64,000 bases of DNA from Candidatus Planktophila sp. (GTDB lineage: Bacteria > Actinomycetota > Actinomycetes > Nanopelagicales > Nanopelagicaceae), in contig JAUSFN010000017.1 of assembly GCA_030649935.1 (NCBI GenBank), positions 1 to 64,000 of the forward strand. The letters run 5' to 3'. A program made the translations under genes and the position numbers. A model generated the notes under the pieces. It saw only the letters and a list, made by a program, of their open reading frames with translations. It was not told the origin of the DNA and did not search any database. This document shows positions 1 through 7,319 of this stretch, piece by piece. Each line of letters opens with the position of its first letter. Position 1 is the first letter of the stretch.

Positions 1-297
1 TCTTCCTGTAACATTCATCAATCTAGCAATCGCAAATGAAACCATACTCGCCAACAGCAATGTAATTGCGACTGAGAAAAACGTAACAATTACGCTATTT
101 TTGAAATTGATAAGGATGTCACCGTCATCCAAAAGGCGTTGGTAATTATCTAGAGTCCACTTTACGGGCAATGCCATAGGAGAGTCATAGATCTCTAAAT
201 CACTCTTAAAGGAGCCCAATAAGACCATAGTGCTGGGAATCAATATTAAGAGAGAGAAAAATGAGAGAGCAATCCAGCGCGTTATTTTATACATCAT
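1..297 (-). CDS. Carbohydrate ABC transporter permease, MalG-like (partial)
   Basis: Inner-membrane permease subunit of a sugar ABC importer. About 99 N-terminal codons are visible and the rest lies beyond the window's left edge. The reading frame starts with two adjacent Met codons (297 or 294) and gives a short basic tail, one hydrophobic helix (residues about 8-28), and a periplasmic stretch with NYQRLL, typical of the second permease (MalG/UgpE type). It begins 8 nt after the stop of the MalF-like permease on the same strand, so the two are co-transcribed. The family role is known; the substrate is not readable from this fragment. No ATPase is present on the visible side, so the pair may use a shared MsiK-type ATPase encoded elsewhere. 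Confidence 0.85.
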   Translation of the reverse strand, partial: MMYKITRWIALSFFSLLILIPSTMVLLGSFKSDLEIYDSPMALPVKWTLDNYQRLLDDGDILINFKNSVIVTFFSVAITLLLASMVSFAIARLMNVTGR

Positions 298-305
298 TTC
301 CCGCC

Positions 306-1244
306 CTAGTACCTAGTCCGTAAAATACGTCGCTGTAATCCTGTAATTAGAAAAATCATAATAATCATTAGAATCGACTGAGACGCCGCATATCCAAATC
401 TAAATTCATTAAATGCTGTTTGAAAAATCATCGTTGTGAGAATTGAAGTTGTATTATTTGGACCACCTTGAGTCGTTGCATAAACTAAATCAAAGGCTCT
501 AAATGACTGAATAGTTGTATAGGCAACTACCACGGCGCTTGTGGGCAGAGCCATCGGCCAGGTTACTGACTTAAATTGTTGCCAGCGACTTGCACCATCA
601 ACGTTTGCTGCTTCATAGAGTTCAGCGGGGATCTGCTGGAGCCCCGCAATATAGATCACCATCATTTGGCCAGTATGAAACCAAACTTGAACAAAGATAA
701 TCGCATATAAAGCCGATGTTTCGCTGCCTAACCAATTCAGCGCAAAGGAGTCGAGCCCAAGGCGTACCAGAGTCGAGTTGATTGCGCCGTAGTTAGGGTC
801 ATAAAGGAAAAGCCAGATCATGGCCACAGAGACTGAAGAAAGAATTGTGGGGAAAAAGAATAGAGTTCTAAAAAATAGACTAGCTCGAGTATTTTTAACT
901 AAATAGGTCGCAAAGAGAAGGGCTAGTACGGTCTGAAATATAACAACCCAAAACATGAACTCAATGTTGTTACCTAAAACTTTAGTTGCTAAATCATCAT
1001 CCGTCGCCAGTTTCTTAAAGTTCGCTAAACCGACAAATTCTCCCTCATCTATTCCATCCCACTTCATGAGTGCATATCTGAAATTACTCAAAACTGGAAA
1101 TAAAAATAGAAACGCATAGAGAGCAAGCGCGGGTGCTGACATCCAATATAGAGCAGTTTTTGATCCTTGGACCGCACGACGATTTTTGGAGGTACGACGA
1201 GTAGCCCTACTCATTTTATTGAGGGGGCTACTCGTCGTCTTCAT
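306..1244 (-). CDS. Carbohydrate ABC transporter permease, MalF/UgpA-like
   Basis: First permease of a sugar ABC importer, 312 aa, a usual length for the family. A basic N-terminal tail (RRTSKNRR) is followed by a hydrophobic helix near residues 34-52, and the binding-protein-dependent transport loop is visible at about residues 210-230 (ELYEAANVDGASRWQQF), which contacts the ATPase. It is followed 8 nt later by the MalG-like permease and preceded by the solute-binding protein gene, so it belongs to one minus-strand operon headed by the isomerase. The start region is unusual: no clear Shine-Dalgarno precedes the ATG at 1244, and codons 3-17 lie inside a long perfect inverted repeat. An alternative ATG at 1214 falls in the loop of that hairpin. 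Confidence 0.92.
   Translation of the reverse strand: MKTTSSPLNKMSRATRRTSKNRRAVQGSKTALYWMSAPALALYAFLFLFPVLSNFRYALMKWDGIDEGEFVGLANFKKLATDDDLATKVLGNNIEFMFWVVIFQTVLALLFATYLVKNTRASLFFRTLFFFPTILSSVSVAMIWLFLYDPNYGAINSTLVRLGLDSFALNWLGSETSALYAIIFVQVWFHTGQMMVIYIAGLQQIPAELYEAANVDGASRWQQFKSVTWPMALPTSAVVVAYTTIQSFRAFDLVYATTQGGPNNTTSILTTMIFQTAFNEFRFGYAASQSILMIIMIFLITGLQRRILRTRY
1194..1238 (-). repeat. 14-bp perfect inverted repeat (mRNA hairpin) at the binding-protein/permease junction
   Basis: Positions 1194-1207 and 1225-1238 are exact reverse complements (14 bp) with a 17-nt loop. On the transcribed minus strand the hairpin begins about 20 nt after the stop codon of the solute-binding protein and covers the first codons of the permease. 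No T-run follows, so it is not an intrinsic terminator. By analogy with hairpins between binding-protein and permease genes of other ABC operons, it could protect the upstream mRNA from 3' decay and limit permease translation. That role is inference. Confidence 0.7.
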
Positions 1245-1257
1245 AGTAGGGATTGGG

Positions 1258-2700
1258 TTAGCCTAGTTTTTGCTTAATCTGTTTTGAATAATCTTCTAAA
1301 GTAGCATCGATTGGTTTACCACCCACAATAGCAATGAGGGCATCCTCCATTAGATCGCGCACTCCCTGATTTAGCCAGTTGAAGCGTGGTGCCAAAAGCG
1401 TCTTCTTCGACTGCCATATAGAAGTATTAATCAAATCTTGATTCGTATATGTAACATTTAAAACATTTACATGTTGAGAGGTTCCATTTGCATAGATAGA
1501 TGCAATTTCGCCAGTCATTAAGAATGAAATAAATGCTCTTGCTATCTTTTGATCTCTTGCACTTGAGTTCTTATTAACACTCAAAATGAATGTGTTGTTT
1601 TGGATTCCAACGTACTGAGGCTTCTCATCTGTTGTTATGAGTGAGAAAAGCTGCATCTTGCCAGCCATTGAAGGGTTAAGGACTTTAATTGATCCCATCG
1701 AGAAAGAACCTGTTGGAAGTACTGGAGATTTTCCAGTTGCAAAGAGGTTTAAGGCAGCAGCATCTGTTACGCCAGTTGCATTGTCAGGGAAGCAATTGGC
1801 ATCAGCCATCTTCTTATAGCGATTAGCCATGTCTTTAAACCAAGCAGTTTGTAAATCTGCTTTCCCAGTATCGATATCTTCAATGCGCTGCAAAAGCGTT
1901 GCATAATCTGGTGCAGAGTTCATCAACATTGAGTTGAGCATCTGTCCGGCATTTGGACGGAATCCACCCGACCACGCTAAAGGTGTATACCCTGCAGTTT
2001 TCGCAGCTTTACACCAAGCAAGAAGTCCAGTGAAGTTAGTTGGAGGTGTCCATTTTTCCTTAGCAAAAATCTCTGTGTTATAGACAGGATTATTAAAGAG
2101 GTAATGCAATGGAATGCCTAGTTGCTTACCCTCATACTGACCTGCAGTCAGACCAGTAGCAATTACATTTTGTCTAGTAAAGCGTTCATTTTTCAAATCC
2201 GTCATCATGTCACCCTTAGCAAATTGGGCGAATTGGGAACCGCGGAAAGTTGCGAATACGGCAGCTTTTGGATTTGAACGAATCCTCGAAAATGCAAGGT
2301 TCGTGTAATCGCCGGATGGCATCGTAACCTGCTTGACCTTTGCGCCAGGATTTCTTGCCTCAAAGAGAGCAATTATCTCGTCAAAGATTTTGCCATCTTC
2401 AGCACCGCGCCAGTGGTGGAACTCAATTGTTCCCGGTAAGGCCCTAAGAGCTGCAACAGGGGCACCACTGCCACTGCCGAGTCGAACTCGTTGCCAAGTT
2501 AGCTTGCCCGCTGAATTTTCTTTACAAACAAGAGAAGTGGAGCTTGTCCCAGTGCTTACGCCTTCTGTTGTACATTTTCGTCCGAATACTTCTCCAGCTG
2601 AAAACGCGGATGGAACTGTTGTAGCGACAAGTGCAAATGCAACTGCAGCTACTGCTCCAAGGCGACTCATGCTGAAGGATTTACTTCCTTTAGTTTTCAT
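1258..2700 (-). CDS. Extracellular solute-binding protein of sugar ABC transporter
   Basis: Secreted substrate-capture protein, 480 aa, longer than the usual 420-440. A signal peptide covers about residues 1-35 (basic start, hydrophobic core, AFSA). It is followed by an extra segment of about 60 residues with two cysteines (GRKCTTEG ... SLVCKENSAGKLTWQ), and then the family 1 binding domain begins at IEFHHWRGAEDGKIFDEII. Motifs such as NNPVYNTEIFAK and GSFSMG are typical of the SBP fold. The ATG at 2700 is preceded by AAGGA at good spacing. It sits between the isomerase and permease genes on one strand. The Cys-pair segment is not part of the standard fold; it may be a cell-surface or disulfide-closed module. 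A sugar or amino-sugar substrate is inferred from the nagBA neighbours. Confidence 0.92.
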   Translation of the reverse strand: MKTKGSKSFSMSRLGAVAAVAFALVATTVPSAFSAGEVFGRKCTTEGVSTGTSSTSLVCKENSAGKLTWQRVRLGSGSGAPVAALRALPGTIEFHHWRGAEDGKIFDEIIALFEARNPGAKVKQVTMPSGDYTNLAFSRIRSNPKAAVFATFRGSQFAQFAKGDMMTDLKNERFTRQNVIATGLTAGQYEGKQLGIPLHYLFNNPVYNTEIFAKEKWTPPTNFTGLLAWCKAAKTAGYTPLAWSGGFRPNAGQMLNSMLMNSAPDYATLLQRIEDIDTGKADLQTAWFKDMANRYKKMADANCFPDNATGVTDAAALNLFATGKSPVLPTGSFSMGSIKVLNPSMAGKMQLFSLITTDEKPQYVGIQNNTFILSVNKNSSARDQKIARAFISFLMTGEIASIYANGTSQHVNVLNVTYTNQDLINTSIWQSKKTLLAPRFNWLNQGVRDLMEDALIAIVGGKPIDATLEDYSKQIKQKLG

Positions 2701-2734
2701 TGTTGTCCTTGCTTTCGAGGGTTTGTGGGTTGAA

Positions 2735-4135
2735 TTACCATTCTGTGAGGGGGATCCCTAACTTTTTTGCCATCTGTCGAATACCCGGACGCACATCGAT
2801 CCACGAGATTACCAAGTGATGCGGATATCCACCAGTGACGATTCCATTCACTAAAGCTGCGGCGTCGGGTTGAGTGACGACCGTGGCTGTATTGCCTTGG
2901 AAGTGATTGGGAGCAGGGATTGATTCCCCTCGGCTCACAACCATTCGTAAACCCGTGCCGTTGCTCGGATCTACATCCCGATCAATTCGAAACAGTGTTA
3001 CTGGTCCGGTCTTGAGCGGAAAATTACCTGCAACGCCTAGTTTGCGGTTGCAGTGGGTTGATTGTGTTGCATTCTTAGGATCGGCCGCGAGTTTAGTGGC
3101 TGCAGATCCACAGTGCCACAAACGCACTAAATTTTGAATGGAATCAAGATCAACTATGTCAACGAGATAGTTTTCATCCGAACCTAGAGATTCGCAAACC
3201 ATCATCGTGACGGCTCCGAGAACATCACGTTCGCACGTTGTAACTGTACCGCGATCAGATAGTCGACCGAGTGAAGAGCAAATGCAAGCACCTAAATCTG
3301 TAGGAAACTCTGGCCAACATCTAATCGCAATTGCATCTAATGACTCTTCAGCTCGCCAAGTATCTAAAGCAACTTCGACTCCATAAACTTTCTTCGCCTC
3401 AATTACATTTACAGATGAGAGAGTTGGTTGTGCGGCAACCGCATTGGTGTATGCAAGTTCGCGTGCATCTTCACTTACTTCAGAAATTCTTCCAAAAGCA
3501 TCATCAATTGTTATCTGTCGAACATCTAGACCGAAGAGTCTCTGCAGTTGTGGGCCATCAAAAACACATGGCGTGAAGCCATTGGGAGCATCACCAACCG
3601 CTCCAATCTTTTTCCCTTTAAGCCATGCAAATGCAGCATCAACTACTGCATCTGTTGCAAACTCTCCAGAGACAATTTTTGGAGTATGTGCAGTTGGTAG
3701 CTCTCCTGCGAGCGCCGCTTTGATCGCGTTGCGCACATCCGGCTCATCTGCATTTCCATGAATGTGTCGCATTGATTGACCAACATTCAACAAAGCATGT
3801 GCGGCAAGATTTACTCCGCACATTGAATTTAATTTCAACCGCTCACCCACTGATCCAGGTTCTCGCATTGACCAGCCAAGAATCGGGCCTTTAACTTTTC
3901 CAAGAAGCTCAACGGCAGGTGATGCATCTGAAAATGAGGCCATAAATAGAATATGAAGATCAGCTGGAGGGAGTGCGGTTGCAGCAACATCCTCTGGGGT
4001 CATTACGAGCTCTGCTGGTCCGACCACTTGAGCACCGAGTTCGAGAAGTAAAGACCGTGCACTATCGAAATTAGCCTGTGCACACGTGAGATCAAATGTC
4101 GGTCGCGCTAATGCAACAAGAGCAACAGTGCTCAT
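2735..4135 (-). CDS. L-fucose/L-arabinose isomerase-family protein
   Basis: Putative sugar ketol-isomerase of the FucI/AraA fold, 466 aa. The N-terminal half holds Rossmann-like segments (LVALARPTFDL, LGWSMREPGSVGERLKLNSMCGVN), and the C-terminal half resembles the FucI C-terminal domain, including RMVVSRGES and a closing HHLVISWIDVRPGIRQMAKKLG stretch. The start is well supported: GGAGG lies 6 nt before the ATG at 4135. It is the first gene of the minus-strand operon that continues into the binding protein and permeases, and it is divergent from nagB-nagA. Family membership is fairly clear; the substrate is not. It could isomerise an imported sugar or a sugar released during amino-sugar breakdown. 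Some members of this superfamily act on unusual sugars, so a precise name would be a guess. Confidence 0.75.
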   Translation of the reverse strand: MSTVALVALARPTFDLTCAQANFDSARSLLLELGAQVVGPAELVMTPEDVAATALPPADLHILFMASFSDASPAVELLGKVKGPILGWSMREPGSVGERLKLNSMCGVNLAAHALLNVGQSMRHIHGNADEPDVRNAIKAALAGELPTAHTPKIVSGEFATDAVVDAAFAWLKGKKIGAVGDAPNGFTPCVFDGPQLQRLFGLDVRQITIDDAFGRISEVSEDARELAYTNAVAAQPTLSSVNVIEAKKVYGVEVALDTWRAEESLDAIAIRCWPEFPTDLGACICSSLGRLSDRGTVTTCERDVLGAVTMMVCESLGSDENYLVDIVDLDSIQNLVRLWHCGSAATKLAADPKNATQSTHCNRKLGVAGNFPLKTGPVTLFRIDRDVDPSNGTGLRMVVSRGESIPAPNHFQGNTATVVTQPDAAALVNGIVTGGYPHHLVISWIDVRPGIRQMAKKLGIPLTEW

Positions 4136-4145
4136 TTAACCTCCA

Positions 4146-4160
4146 GTGGTAAGACCTCTT
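4146..4160. promoter_or_regulatory. Possible GntR-type operator between divergent sugar operons
   Basis: The sequence TGGTAAGACCT (4147-4157) is an imperfect dyad GGT-N3-ACC that follows the GntR-family pattern GT...AC and resembles FadR-subfamily operators. It lies inside a wider CTCCA/TGGAG inverted repeat (4141-4145 and 4160-4164). It sits in the only gap between the isomerase-transporter operon and nagBA, immediately beside the isomerase start. A role in amino-sugar-responsive control of both operons is inferred. No regulator gene is in the window. Confidence 0.35.
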
Positions 4161-4283
4161 GGAGGAGGGTGCCACCTTTGGCCTATCCAAGTCAATTGTA
4201 TTTGGGTACCTTTATCAAACTGTTACATATGCCTGGGGCTAGCCACGCTCCCCCTCGTTAATGGCCCTGAAAGGTGGAATTGT

Positions 4284-5078
4284 GTGAAGGCACGGTTAGT
4301 TGTTGTTCCCGAACCGAAGGATGTTTATGCCAGTTTTGCCCGAGAAATAGCCGATGAAATTAAACAGGCACATCGGGAGAGGCGTGAGCTAAAGCTGATA
4401 TTCCCTATTGGGCCAGTTGCGCACTATCCACTCTTAACTGCAATCTGTAATAGCGAAAGGATCTCCTTTCAGGGAGTTTTTATATCCCTTATGGATGAGT
4501 ACTTAGACTGGCAGGGTCGACCAATTCCGACAACGCACTCGTTAAGTTTTAAAGGCGCATTTGAACAATTTTTAAACTCGCTAGATGTTGATTTACGACC
4601 AAGTGAGGCACAATGGGTTGTTCCCGACCCATTCGATATCGATCGCACAGAGCGTTTTTTTAAAGCTTTAGGCGGAGTTGATGTCTGTTATGGAGGAGTT
4701 GGCGTAAATGGACACATTGCATTTAACGAGCCCCCTGTTTCAAAATATGGTGCTGTGTCTATAGAAGAGTTTGCTAAATCCAAAACAAGAGTTGTATCTC
4801 TTACTCCAGAAACTTTTGTGATAAATGCTCTGCGATCTGCCGGAGGAGATTTTTCAGATTTTCCTACATTAGCTGTAACGATTGGGATGGATTTAATACT
4901 CTCTTCAAAAAAAATTCGCTTATATTGCGATGGTGGTATCCGTCAAAACGAGGCAATTTATCAATTTGTTAAGGGTCCGTTGAGTGTAAGTTATCCAATC
5001 ACTTTACTTCAATCGCATCCAGATACCATTTTACTTGCTGATGAATTGAGCGCTTCTAAGGCTCTTAATGTCAGCTAA
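4284..5078 (+). CDS. nagB: Glucosamine-6-phosphate deaminase (NagB family), Asp-to-Asn variant
   Basis: Converts glucosamine-6-phosphate to fructose-6-phosphate and ammonia in the cytoplasm. The chosen GTG start at 4284 has AGGTGG just upstream and gives 264 aa, the usual NagB length; an ORF reading back to 4146 adds 46 residues unlike the family. DEY (Asp71) matches the E. coli catalytic Asp72, and GGVGVNGHIAFNEP carries His144 and Glu149, matching His143 and Glu148. The residue equivalent to Asp141 is Asn142, a substitution at a catalytic position. It overlaps nagA by 11 nt, so the two are translationally coupled. The family is clear. A related substrate such as galactosamine-6-phosphate remains possible because of the substitution. 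Confidence 0.82.
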   Translation: MKARLVVVPEPKDVYASFAREIADEIKQAHRERRELKLIFPIGPVAHYPLLTAICNSERISFQGVFISLMDEYLDWQGRPIPTTHSLSFKGAFEQFLNSLDVDLRPSEAQWVVPDPFDIDRTERFFKALGGVDVCYGGVGVNGHIAFNEPPVSKYGAVSIEEFAKSKTRVVSLTPETFVINALRSAGGDFSDFPTLAVTIGMDLILSSKKIRLYCDGGIRQNEAIYQFVKGPLSVSYPITLLQSHPDTILLADELSASKALNVS

Positions 5079-6192
5079 GTATTGGTTTCCAAAAGCAGTC
5101 ATAGGAGAAAATCTCGAAAAGAGTGTTCGTCTTGTTGTGGATGAGGGCAAGATAACTAAGATTCAAAGCGATGTGGAATCTAGTACTGGTGATCTGGTCA
5201 TCAATGGTGTTGCACTTCCTGGATTTATAGATACTCACTGCCATGGAGGTAATGGATTCTTTTTCTCTGATTCCAAATTTGCAAACCTTGAATCTATTGC
5301 AGAGTTTCACTTGCAAAAAGGTACTACGACACTCTTTGCCTCCCTCGTCACACAAGAATCGTCGATTCTCTTAGAGCAGGTTGGCCGACTTGGCTCACAT
5401 ATTCCCTTTTTGACCGTAGCAGGCATACATTTGGAAGGCCCTTGGCTATCTGAGAAATTCTGTGGTGCACACGATATATCGGCTTTGCGGAAACCAGATA
5501 AAAGTGAGATTGAAGAGTTAATTTTCACTTCAAAAAATAAGATTACTTCTGTGACCATTGCCCCTGAGATCGAGGGGGCGCTTGAAGCAATAAGATTGCT
5601 AAAATCCCTTGGGGTTGTCGTGGCATTGGGTCATACTGATGCAGATGCGAAAATAACACGCGAAGCCATTGATTGTGGTGCTTCAATTATTACTCACTTT
5701 TACAGTGCAATGCGACCAATAAGTCACCGTGTTTCAAGTCTTGCTCTAGAGGCACTGTATGACAGAGATATATTCCTTGAATTTATTTTAGATGGAACAC
5801 ACATTATTCCAGATGCAATCCAACTCCTATTAGATACTGCTCGGCATAAATTGATTGCTGTCACCGATGCAATTTCTGCTGCTGGGTCAAAAGACGGTGA
5901 GATCCTGCTAGGAAATATCGCGGTTATTGTAAAAAATGGAGTTGTTAAAATTAAAAACAGTGAACTCTTAGCTGGGAGTACATTGACTATGGATAGGGCA
6001 TTCAAGTTTCTAATGCAAAACTTTGAAGTTAGTTACGTGGAAGCCGCTAAGTTCTTTGCAGGCAATGCGGCAATGAAATACCAATTGCCAGAAGTGGGAG
6101 TTATAGCATCTGGAAAACATGCTAATATTGTTGTAGTTAATTTTAATCATGATATTGAAGCAGTTTTATTTAAAGGCGTTCAAATTAAATAA
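5068..6192 (+). CDS. nagA: N-acetylglucosamine-6-phosphate deacetylase
   Basis: Removes acetate from N-acetylglucosamine-6-phosphate to give glucosamine-6-phosphate, the NagB substrate. The protein is 374 aa, a normal length. Amidohydrolase landmarks occur in order: DTHCHGG near residue 55, HLEGPW with the metal-binding Glu near 124, GHTDA with a metal His near 190, THFYSAM with the next His, DGTHIIPDA, and VTDAISAAG with the catalytic Asp near 268. The gene starts 11 nt inside the end of nagB, which couples their translation. A second, distinct nagA lies at the right edge of the window. The 3' end is 9 nt from the convergent M24-family gene. Confidence 0.93.
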   Translation: MSAKYWFPKAVIGENLEKSVRLVVDEGKITKIQSDVESSTGDLVINGVALPGFIDTHCHGGNGFFFSDSKFANLESIAEFHLQKGTTTLFASLVTQESSILLEQVGRLGSHIPFLTVAGIHLEGPWLSEKFCGAHDISALRKPDKSEIEELIFTSKNKITSVTIAPEIEGALEAIRLLKSLGVVVALGHTDADAKITREAIDCGASIITHFYSAMRPISHRVSSLALEALYDRDIFLEFILDGTHIIPDAIQLLLDTARHKLIAVTDAISAAGSKDGEILLGNIAVIVKNGVVKIKNSELLAGSTLTMDRAFKFLMQNFEVSYVEAAKFFAGNAAMKYQLPEVGVIASGKHANIVVVNFNHDIEAVLFKGVQIK

Positions 6193-6200
6193 GGGCTACT

Positions 6201-7265
6201 CTATTTGCGAAGCAGGTTCGGACGATTTCTACCGTTGACCATCTGCATTGGCCAATTGGTATCGATTGAGAGGATTTTGACTCCAGATTTTGTTGTAAAA
6301 ATCGTATCCTCTACTTTCCACCCCTGACCTGTTGGATTCCAGGCAATAGGTTGGTTTTCGGCGATCAATCGAGTTGTCGTTGTGGTGGCCGGCCAATCTC
6401 TGGGTAGATATCCCGTAGGTCCTCCTTGATGGTGGTGGGTCCACTCATCGGCATCAAATCCATTGGCAGGATAGGCGGCGACAGCTGCCTTTACTGGCTC
6501 ACTAAAAGCACTCCCGACGGTGGTTGCATTAAAGAGCGCGGCTTCAACCTTTAAAAGTGAGAAATATGAGTTGATTTCAGGTTCAGATAATTCACCAAAA
6601 GTGACTATACGAGTAACCGATGCAATTAATCCTTTTCGTTTGGCACAGATCGATGCCACCACGCGCGAGCCGATTAATTCACTGGTCGGAAGTGGGTGTC
6701 TAAATCTCCGCACTCGTGATTCACCAGCGACACCTAGAAAGGCGATTTCTAAGTCAGAACTCCATAATGATTTAGAAATCAATCCTGCTACATCAATTTC
6801 GCGATCTGAGTTTTTAACTTCTTTAATTGCAGTACCCAAGGCCGAAGCTGCGTCGACGCAGATATCTTTAAAACGTACAATGTCAGATTCAATGAGAGAG
6901 GAACGTATTATTTCAACTTCCAAACTCAAATCAATGCGACCGGCACCTGCTTGATCAGAACCAATCTTTTCACCAGTTGGCAGAAGCGGGTCTCGCCCTT
7001 CCCACCAGTTAATAGTCTTAACTTCGAATCCAGCCGGAAACTCTTCTGCAATAAGTCGCGGAGCCTCAATTGAATTGGTAACCGCTGTAACTGAATCCAA
7101 AGTTACAATGAGATCAAAACACGCTGCATCAAGGGTCGTTGGAACATGAACACGCCCAGCAATAACCCACGCTAGATTTGGATTACGGCGAATAACAAAG
7201 GCTTCCAGCCCCTTCTCATTCATCAACTCGCGGATTGGCTCAATGCGTTCATTAACTGCGTTCAT
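6201..7265 (-). CDS. M24 (creatinase/Xaa-Pro peptidase fold) protein lacking metal ligands
   Basis: A creatinase-fold protein of 354 aa, with an N-terminal creatinase-like domain (about residues 5-120) and a pita-bread C-terminal domain. It has the subfamily landmarks RFRHPLPT (188-194), HHHQGG (277-282) and a WNPT...KVED stretch (309-320). In true M24 metallopeptidases two Asp, one His and two Glu bind the dinuclear metal. Here the Asp positions read Ala-Ser (about 204-205 and 215-216) and the first Glu position is Asn-Pro, so three of five ligands appear lost while His and the last Glu remain. It may therefore be a non-metal hydrolase or a binding protein. The ATG at 7265 has a TAAGAT box 7 nt upstream, which suggests leaderless expression. 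Confidence 0.78.
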   Translation of the reverse strand: MNAVNERIEPIRELMNEKGLEAFVIRRNPNLAWVIAGRVHVPTTLDAACFDLIVTLDSVTAVTNSIEAPRLIAEEFPAGFEVKTINWWEGRDPLLPTGEKIGSDQAGAGRIDLSLEVEIIRSSLIESDIVRFKDICVDAASALGTAIKEVKNSDREIDVAGLISKSLWSSDLEIAFLGVAGESRVRRFRHPLPTSELIGSRVVASICAKRKGLIASVTRIVTFGELSEPEINSYFSLLKVEAALFNATTVGSAFSEPVKAAVAAYPANGFDADEWTHHHQGGPTGYLPRDWPATTTTTRLIAENQPIAWNPTGQGWKVEDTIFTTKSGVKILSIDTNWPMQMVNGRNRPNLLRK

Positions 7266-7272
7266 GGTTACA

Positions 7273-7278
7273 ATCTTA
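7273..7278 (-). promoter_or_regulatory. Leaderless -10 box of the M24-family gene
   Basis: TAAGAT (minus strand) fits the actinobacterial TANNNT -10 pattern and ends 7 nt before the ATG at 7265, so transcription would begin at or next to the start codon. No Shine-Dalgarno is present. No convincing -35 was seen. Confidence 0.5.
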
Positions 7279-7319
7279 CTTAAAAATTGACAATGGAGCG
7301 TTCATGGTGGAGCCAAAAC

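Noticed and set aside
4146-4283. N-terminal extension of nagB back to a GTG at 4146
   Set aside because: The 46 extra residues have no NagB features, the region holds the operator-like dyad, and a ribosome site lies before the GTG at 4284.
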